The notes beneath the pieces were generated by a model. The model saw only the letters and a list, made by a program, of their open reading frames with translations. It was not told where the DNA came from and ran no database searches. Positions 57,076 to 64,000 of a stretch of 64,000 nt of DNA are shown here, one piece after another (positions within the stretch are counted from its first letter, which is position 1; the number at the start of each line of letters is the position of its first letter). The stretch comes from Vicia villosa (lineage: Eukaryota; Streptophyta; Magnoliopsida; Fabales; Fabaceae): assembly GCF_029867415.1 (NCBI RefSeq), contig NC_081183.1:69020980-69084979 (forward strand), given 5' to 3'. A program made the position numbers and the translations under genes.

Positions 57076-57524
57076 ATATGTTCTGGTTCCGGTGGTAACT
57101 TGTTCCGTTGGTGACTTGTGGTTTGTGTGGTGATCCGAAACTATACCGAACCTTTAAACTTGTGCCGTGTAATTTCTCGGCATCATCAAATATATCCAGT
57201 ATTGTTGTTACCACCACTTTGCATCATTGCATATTTACTTTCTAAAAAATGATGTACAAAAAATAACTAGCATACATGTTCCTTTCATTTCCAATGAATC
57301 ATGTCTTTAAGCCTCGTTCCGAGCTTTTCCATATCTTATTTGCCAAAAAAATCAAAACACGAGGATTCCTTGGAAATTCAATGAACATGGCACTGCATTT
57401 ATATCATGCATCCCATACATCTCATGCATAATAGGTGTTCAGGATCGAGGATCTCTTATTCAGACTTGGTACTCTCACCAGACACAGATTCGACTTGTCA
57501 TTATTGTGAGCTCAGAGATTGGTC

Positions 57525-59050
57525 ATGGAACAACTTTGTGGGGATTTTGCCATGATGAAAGCTCAGTTGGGGTTGTTTATGAAGACATGCAAGTTATACC
57601 CATGCTTAAGGACTCTTAGTAAGAAAAACTCAGGGAGTACTTCGTGGATCTCTTCCACAATTTTGCGGTTTCTGAAGTTCCTCGTCAGTGGCTAATCTCC
57701 TTTTCTCTCGTGAATTCAAGGGGTATGCTCTCGAAAAAAGAGCCTTGAAAGACAAATCTATCTAATTCTCATGTCTTATAATTATTTGCTTCCATGCTTG
57801 CTTTATTTGCAACTGGTTAAGCTCCATACTGCGTTGATATCTACATGTTCTCTACTTGATGACGATGACAATAGGTGTGAGTTCTATTCTGGAGCACCTG
57901 GTCATGATGTTAGGATCTGCAAGTATTTGAAATTGCTTGGGGCTCCCGAACAAGGGATAAGAAAGACATTATCTATCTTGAGCTTGCACCATTTGCATTG
58001 CTCGAATCCCTAAAGCACTTACAAATTTCGTGTGACTTCGTCAGAATCTTCTGCTAGAAAATAATCAAGAGTGTACTACAGAGACGCCTCATTCTCAAGG
58101 TTCTGATGCATATCCTGGGACACCTCCTCCAAGAGTTTCCTCTTCAGCAATCTTTGCTTTTCAACAGAGACGTAAAGAGTATAAGAAGCAAGTCGATATA
58201 ATCTCAATGCCTGGTATTCAGTTGCTTCCCTGCTTGACTGAATTTTAGTCGGTTAAGTTGGTTGCTTTTGATCTTTCCCACTACAGATAGCTCTTTTGAT
58301 TCCGATGAAAATAGTCGGTGTGTTCCAATCTGGGGGCACCTGATCATAATATCAAGCCTTACAAGGTGTTGAAGTATGAATAGTCCAGAACTGATCGATG
58401 AAGAGATGTTTGAGTTTATTCATAATGGTTTCTAATGGTCAATCCCATTTCATCTGCTGCAAGTAGAATGTTTGTTCTTCCTTGAGGAAGTAAATCACGA
58501 GAATCACTTGCAATTGGTACTTCCAGAGGTTTCTTCACAACAACTACTGTATGTTCCAAGTCATGACTTGGATGGCCGAACGTCAGAGGTTATTGTTGTT
58601 CGCCGATAATAATACAAAGTTTCCTCCATTCATGATGGTGATTTCTGTTTTAGCATCTATATTTAGGGCTCCCGACCGAGGGATAAGCAAGACTCCATGT
58701 TCTTGAGTTCGCATCGTTGGCAGCTCAAATCCCTAAAGCATTCACAAACTCCAGTTGCTATATTTGGGGCTCCCGACCGAGGGATAAGCAAGACGCCTTG
58801 TATCTTGAGTTTGTGCACCACTTGCACGACTCAAATCCCTAAAAGCTGAGCACTTGCAAATCTTGTACAACATTGCCGAAATCTTCTTCCAGGAAGTGAT
58901 CTAAAGTGTTCTAAAGTAGTGCTTGGTGTGCTTTCCACTCTGGGGGCACTTGATTATCTGATTGAAGGCTGTCAGCCATTCAAAGACAAGGTTCAAGACC
59001 TGATTGATTTAAAGGCTATCACATTCGCACCTGAAGGCCAGAATTGAAGT
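57525..59050 (+). pseudogene. Decayed Ogre-type gag with triplicated zinc-knuckle segment
   Basis: ATG 57525 reads MEQLCGDFAMMKAQLG, the style of Ogre gag starts, and soon meets stops. Three later places encode fragments of one knuckle motif, CxFHSGxPGHxxxxC. They are CEFYSGAPGHDVRIC at 57876, a decayed copy at about 58316 (CTGGGGGCACCTGATCATA), and CAFHSGG at 58927 continuing as EGCQPFKDKVQDLIDLKAIT in a shifted frame to about 59046. Between them a phrase GGGCTCCCGACCGAGGGATA recurs at about 57940, 58665 and 58766. The segment has therefore been multiplied before or during decay. No intact frame remains. Confidence 0.65.
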
Positions 59051-59094
59051 TCTCCTCTGACTCACTGGATCTTCTGAAGCAATGAGTCCATACG

Positions 59095-60600
59095 GAGAGG
59101 ATTTCCTCAACATTGGCTACTGCTGAATCGTCATGCATGTTCATGTTTAAGCTTTCTTGTTTGTTCAAAACTATTTATATGCAATACTTGTTTGTTTTTG
59201 AACTATAATCATAACGCATTGGATATGTTTGTCTTGAAAAAAATCCATTCACTCTTGCTCTTATATGTTTTTCTATACTTTTTGTGGTACTCAACTCTTG
59301 TTAATAAAGCATGATAAATCCGAAAGGGAGGATGATGAACATAATACCAATAACCTCAAATGGTATGCTTTCGCGTATAAACCTGTTGATGATGTACAGG
59401 CATTGTTTCAAATCCCCAAACACTGGAGATATAAGGGAGATAGAACCTTGATAACCCCTCTGAGCCTTCGAAGTAGGAGTTTCTTTTCCCTATAAAAAAA
59501 AACCTTATTTTTAACCCAGGGGCAGGGTAGTGTTCAGTTAACCTGGTCGAGTGTTCGGAACTCATCAGGAGTACGCGTCCAAGGACATAACAATCGTTGT
59601 CCTTCAAAAGATTGAGGAAAGTCAAATCCACAGTGATTATCCCTCATCTCAGGAGGTCGAGACATCAAATTTATCCCTCACATCAGGAGGTCGAGACCAA
59701 CATCAAAGCCGTTGTGGTTTATCCCTCACATCAGGAGGTCAAAATATGAAGATACCACAATGGTAATTCTTCATCAATCAATGACTCGGGCAGTCACTAT
59801 GCACTTCTAACAAATCAGAGATTCAGGATCATACGGCTTGTTCAAAAAAGAAGAATGAATCAAAAAGAAAAGAAAAAAAAAGAAAAGCCCGCTAAGTCAA
59901 CAAGTTGAAAGCATGTGACTTAGGCAAAAGTTAGGGCATCCCGCTGGGCATCCGAATCAAAACTCAAAAAAAAATTGTCCAGGAAAAAGTTAGGGAAACA
60001 AAAAAAAAAGAAAGAAAAGAAAAATAGGATTACGAAATAAGAATCCTCAACAAAGAACAAAGTCGTGTGATCAGACACCAAAAACAAAAGGTAAAGTGAT
60101 TGTCGTGTCCGAAAGACCTCATCAATTCCTCAACCATCTCAAGTTCCTCTTGAAAGATGAATGCTCATGTCGAGTTAACTGAACTTAGGACTGGAGAACA
60201 TCACGAAGGGGGTGGGCACCAAATAATTTGAGCCTAAAAATCCTTTTTTCTAAAAACCGTGAACCTGGCCATCACAACCCTCAAAATTCCTAACTGAAGC
60301 ACAGGTTAATTCAAAAGCACACTGTAACGAGAATACGGTAAACTGACTCCTAGGATATCCGCTATGCGCTTGAGTTGGTATCACACCATCTTTCTTTAAT
60401 AACAAAAAATCGATGCTACGACATCCTTTCAAAAAGTGTGTTTTAACTTCGAGACAAACATACTATTTGCATTAGAATTATATTTCTCATAATAAACATT
60501 CTTTGCATATGAACAAGTGCTTAACATCAGGAAAGTTTCTATATTGAACTTCAGATGAAAAGTTTTATCCTCCCGAAGGACAAGTTGTCTTTAGAACTCC
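59095..60600 (+). repeat. Non-coding core shared with 8900-10345
   Basis: This is the plus-strand counterpart of the minus-strand core in the element at 2926-15517, collinear over about 1.4 kb. It includes CCCGCTAAGTCAAC.. GACTTAGGCAAAA.. AGGGCATCCCGCTGG and A-rich runs (59850-60030). Short frames here (59265-59495, 59551-59766) are not conserved between copies. Confidence 0.75.
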
Positions 60601-61139
60601 GTTGAGTTGAAGCAAGAATATCTCAAAGTCTGATCACCTTCAGGGGCACAGAAGCATTTGAAAACTCTATCGAGCAAGTTGTCAGTCAATCTGAGGCAAT
60701 CAGGTCAAGATTCGAAGAATATATTAAGGTGTTGAGCAATCAGGGGCATTCACCCAAGCACAGTCAAACCTACCTACAATACAAGTCAGGCAGGGGCATG
60801 GTGCCAAAATTATTGATATTGGGGCAAGTCAGTTTGATATAAACAGATATCAGAAGGTCCTTACAAGAAGAAATTCTTCAAAGTCCTTACAGGCTGGGGC
60901 AAAGCAATATGCAGTGGCATTCTTTCCTCATCAGGAGGTGTTCAGTTTAAAGTTCAAGTGTGAGCTAAACAACTTATGAACTTGAGAACCGTCAGGGTTG
61001 TCATCCCCAGCAGTCAGAAGCTGAATGTCCAATCTTTAGTGGCATCTCTTTGCATTTCAGTGCGATTTTCAAATCCCTTCCAGAGGTCGCACCCGTTGGT
61101 TATTGGTATCCCTCAACCAGAGTCTTGACATGTGGACAT

Positions 61140-61735
61140 CGAGTTCCTTTGCTTTCCAACCCTCGAGTCGGGAGTTTCCAACCCTCGTTTTGTGAGTCCT
61201 TTGCTTTCCGACCCTCGAGTCGTGAGTTTCCAACCCTCGTATTGTGAGTCTTTTGCTTTCCGACCCTCGAGTCGTGAGTTTCTGACCCTCGAGTCGTGAG
61301 TTTGTTTCCTTTCCGACCCTCGAGTTGTGAGTTTGTTTCCTTTTCGATCCTCGAGTCGTGAGTTTCCAACCCTCGTGTTGTGAGTTTATCTCATTTCCGA
61401 CCCTCGAGTCGTGAGTTTGATTCCTTTCTGACCCTCGAGTCGTGAGTTTATCTCCTTTCCGACCCTCGAGTCGTGAGTTTATCTCCTTTCCAACCCTCGA
61501 GTCGTGAGTTTATCTCCTTTCCTACCCTCGAGTCGTGAGTTTGTTTCCTTTTCGCCCCTCAGGTCGTGAGTTTGTCTCCTTTCCGACCCTCGAGTCGTAA
61601 GTTTGTCTCCTTTCCGACCCTTGAATCGTGAGTTTGTTTCCTTTCCGACCCTCGAGTCGTGAGTTTGTTTCCTTTCCGACCCTTGTGTCGTGAGTTTATC
61701 TCCTTTCCGACCCTCGTGTCATGGATTTCCAACAA
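61140..61735 (+). repeat. 31-bp tandem array, about 19 copies
   Basis: Unit CCGACCCTCGAGTCGTGAGT followed by TTATCTCCTTT or TTGTTTCCTTT, 31 bases apart through most of the array. Almost every copy holds the palindrome CCTCGAG or CTCGAG. Confidence 0.88.
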
Positions 61736-63110
61736 TTGTGGATAGTTGTCATATACACCCCAATGTGTCCGTAAGTCTATTACTTGTTGGCATCTTTACA
61801 ATCAATACGAATATGCAGAACACTATGAAAGCCACTGCCTGTTTGATCCCTTTGAAGTCAACACTTGCTTGACCCCTTAAGCCCAATTCCTGGTGGCATT
61901 CTCTTGGAGAACCAATGCCTATTTGATGCTTCGGCCGATACTTGTTTGGTGTTCTAATCACTGCTTGCCTGTCAATTTATTGAATCCATTGCCTGTATGG
62001 AAAGTTTCAAAGCCAAGATGTCTGACAATCTGTTTGCTCTTGCATTTGCCCATTGTGGGTGAACATCACTATCCTCTGTTATGTGAAGAAATCCCTTGAA
62101 GATGTCATGCTATATCCTAGGGCATTATCAGCTTTTTATCTCGCAGGTACATCCTTTTGAGTGCATTATGTCGATGCGTCGGTGGATCTAGCCAAGGGAC
62201 GAATCCTCATTCCCCAGCTGAGTGCATCCATATGAGGTTTTCTTCGTTCCAAGATTCTCATCTCCTCGGCAAAGCACAACTCAATTCAATTTTCGTGCTT
62301 CATAAGCCTTATTTCCCGGTGGAATATCTTCTCCCCAGCTGGATCAGGATTGAAAGGTATCTGATTCCCCAGCAAGCTCTTAATGAGGTTCCGTGCCCGA
62401 ATTCCTCATTTCCCCAGTAGAGTGTTTTCTCTCCCCAACAGATGGGCCTGTTATCCCCAGGAGAGTCATCTTATTCCCTAGTGGAGTTGTCTTAACAAAA
62501 GGTTCTTATGCTAAGTTCCTTACCCCCAACGGATTTCTTATCTTCTCAGTAGACCATTAGGCAGAAGTATTAATCTTCCCCACTGAGTCTTTCCTCAGCA
62601 GAGATTCACATGCATCCTCAGCAGAATCTGTTTCCGTCAAGGATTTCCCTAGCAGAATGCGTCCTACACCGGCAAGTGGTGCTCCCCATCCGAGTTGTGT
62701 TCATGACTTGCCTTTATCTGCACATCCCCAGAGTGTCGAGAATTTTACTTCTCCAATGAAGTTGCCAGGGTATTCCCCAAGCAGTTAATTGGGATGTTCT
62801 TATCCCCAAGCAGGATTTACTCCCCAGCCAGAGCTCGCGTCTAGATTTGATTATCTCCAGCAGATTTCTGATCCATCTTTGTCCGCTCGCAATGGTGACC
62901 CTTGGTCACTCATCTTGTCATCCCCGCAGAGTTCCATACTCTCTCCAGGAATTCTTCAGCAATTCAGTGCTCCTCCGTTGTTTCCCCAGGCAACGTTTGA
63001 ATCATGCATCATTTGCATAACATTCGCAAAAGCGTATAGGGTCTTTCCTCTCGGGAGCTTTATTCCATAAACATTCATACATGCATCATGCATATATCAT
63101 ATCACATCTG
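61736..63110 (+). other. Non-coding stretch with diverged CCCCAGCAGAG words
   Basis: Frequent variants of TCCCCAGCAGAGT or TCCCCAGTGGAGT are spaced irregularly from 62140 to 62960. They look like an old, decayed tandem array. The counterpart at 7820-8400 has the same theme on the other strand. No gene seen. Confidence 0.5.
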
Positions 63111-63239
63111 TTTCTTTCTACAGGAAAGTCATCCAAATCTCAAAATGCTTCCCAGAGAGCAGCTCGCCTAATCACTACAGGCTCTTATCCTGATGTCTAA
63201 ATCAGAAGAAGTTTGTCTCCCTCTCCCTGACATTGTTAG

Positions 63240-64000
63240 ACTCGATGAAAGTCATGCTTATTCCCGATGTCCCCATATCAGTTGAAGATATCTGTTCCTA
63301 TCCTAATATCCAGATTAGTTGAAGGAATCGCCTCCGGATCTCCCAAGATCTTCCTAAGGAGCTAGCCCACTGATGCCTCAGATCAGTCGGAGATATCTCC
63401 TGATGATTTACTTCATCAGAAGAGGATTGTCTATTATTCCTGATATCGCTAGGTCAGTTGAAGACACTCCTATTCCCGATGTCCCCAGATCGGTTGAGGA
63501 TATTTGTCCTTATCCTGAAATTCAGTTCACTTGAAAGAACCGCCTCCGGATCTCTGAGATCTTCAGAAGGAGCAAGCCCTTTGATTCCCCAGATTAGTCG
63601 GAAATATCCATTCCCTGATGATTTAGTTCGTTCAGAAGAAGATATGTCTGCTCAGTCCTGATGTCCCCAGATCAGTTGAAGACAATCTTGATTCCCGATG
63701 CCCCCAGATTGGTTGAGGAGGTCCATTTTCTTCCTGATGTCCCCAAATCAGTAGAAGGCACAATCCTGATGGTTCCGATCAGTTGAGGACTTCCACCCAC
63801 CTGAAGATTTATTTTCTTCGGAAGAAGACTTGCTTGCTCAGTCCTGATGTCCCCAGATCAGTTGAAAGCATTCTTTAAAATTCTCGATGCCCCCAGATCG
63901 GTTGAGGATATCCATTTCCTTCCTGATGCCCCCAGATCAGTAGAAGGACACATTCCTGATGGTTCCGATCAGTTGAGGATGTCCACCCACCTGATGATTT
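63240..64000 (+). repeat. Higher-order array, about 60-bp subunits in ~186-bp period
   Basis: Subunits of the form CCTGATGTCCCCAGATCAGT, then TGAAG.., recur. A composite that also includes CGATGCCCCCAGAT(T/C)GGTTG and GGTTCCGATCAGTTGAGGA repeats with a period near 186 (marker GCTCAGTCCTGATG at 63650 and 63836). It continues past the right edge. Confidence 0.8.

Larger units (their letters stand above)
53122..64000 (+). mobile_element. Ogre-derived element without pol, runs off the window
   Basis: 5' LTR 53122-56354, primer site 56357-56374, a leader with a 23-bp array, decayed gag (57525-59050), a non-coding core shared with the element at 2926-15517, a 31-bp array, and a higher-order array reaching the window edge. 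No protease, RT or integrase motif was found between gag and the core, where an autonomous element would have several kilobases of pol. It is inserted in the LTR at 49012. The left flank GCATT would be its target duplication, untestable here. Confidence 0.8.

Noticed and set aside
56786..57098. Overlapping frames with repeated RGLPLFSF/GYRCSRS
   Set aside because: They are translations of the 23-bp repeat. Neither has a domain or conserved start.
61100..61369. 89-codon minus-strand frame with repeated ETHDSR/VGK motifs
   Set aside because: It is the translation of the 31-bp array.

Overview
The window is repeat-rich nuclear DNA of a flowering plant. It is most likely a legume with a large genome, of the pea/vetch/lentil type. 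That placement is inferred from several LTR families with Ogre-like signatures (LTRs starting TGTCATACCC or TGTTGCACCC, and a tRNA-Arg primer site TGGCGACTCTGCTGGGGA), together with a Tat-lineage Ty3/gypsy element and a SIRE/Maximus-like Ty1/copia element. I see no intact host gene. Almost every base can be assigned to LTR retrotransposons nested in one another, plus one stray CACTA-type transposase exon at 36,634-36,837.

Left part (1-16,670): the end of an Ogre-type LTR (1-1,563) abuts a minus-strand Tekay-like LTR (1,564-2,920 and 15,523-15,803). That LTR is split by a complete, recent, non-autonomous Ogre-like element (2,926-15,517, target-site duplication TTCTT, LTRs of about 3.48 kb). 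The element has a primer site and polypurine tract but no gag or pol, and carries two private tandem arrays. A short degenerate chromovirus pol remnant follows (15,873-16,460).

Middle part (16,671-36,500): a long Ogre-type LTR (16,671-20,196, continuing at 33,706) is split by a Tekay-like solo LTR (20,197-33,700, duplication ACATC). That solo LTR is itself split by a 10.4-kb Tat-lineage element on the minus strand (21,698-32,104, duplication ATAAG). The Tat element retains gag, protease, RT, RNase H, a second RNase H and integrase, all broken by frameshifts. Between integrase and the 3' LTR it carries two genes on the opposite strand. Each has its own TATA box, and one has two introns. This three-level nest is the clearest structure in the window.

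Right part (36,500-64,000): a Transposase_24-like exon, a copia LTR fragment, and an Ogre-type LTR with primer site (38,181-39,632) whose internal region holds a 161/218-bp tandem array. A 3'-truncated SIRE-like copia element follows (45,035-48,896), then a further Ogre-type LTR (49,012-53,121) interrupted by another Ogre-derived element. That last element has its 5' LTR at 53,122-56,354, then a primer site, a decayed gag with a triplicated zinc-knuckle segment, no pol, and several arrays running off the right edge. It shares a 1.4-kb non-coding core with the 2,926-15,517 element.

Features recurring across the unrelated-looking Ogre-type LTRs are the most interesting signals. These are an internal tRNA-like (A box/B box) module, a hairpin whose stem changes while pairing is kept, a GGTGC..CACC palindrome before CTTCCC, and a second copy of the primer-site 5' half inside the LTR. 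All boundaries and identities were read by eye, without database searches or alignments.
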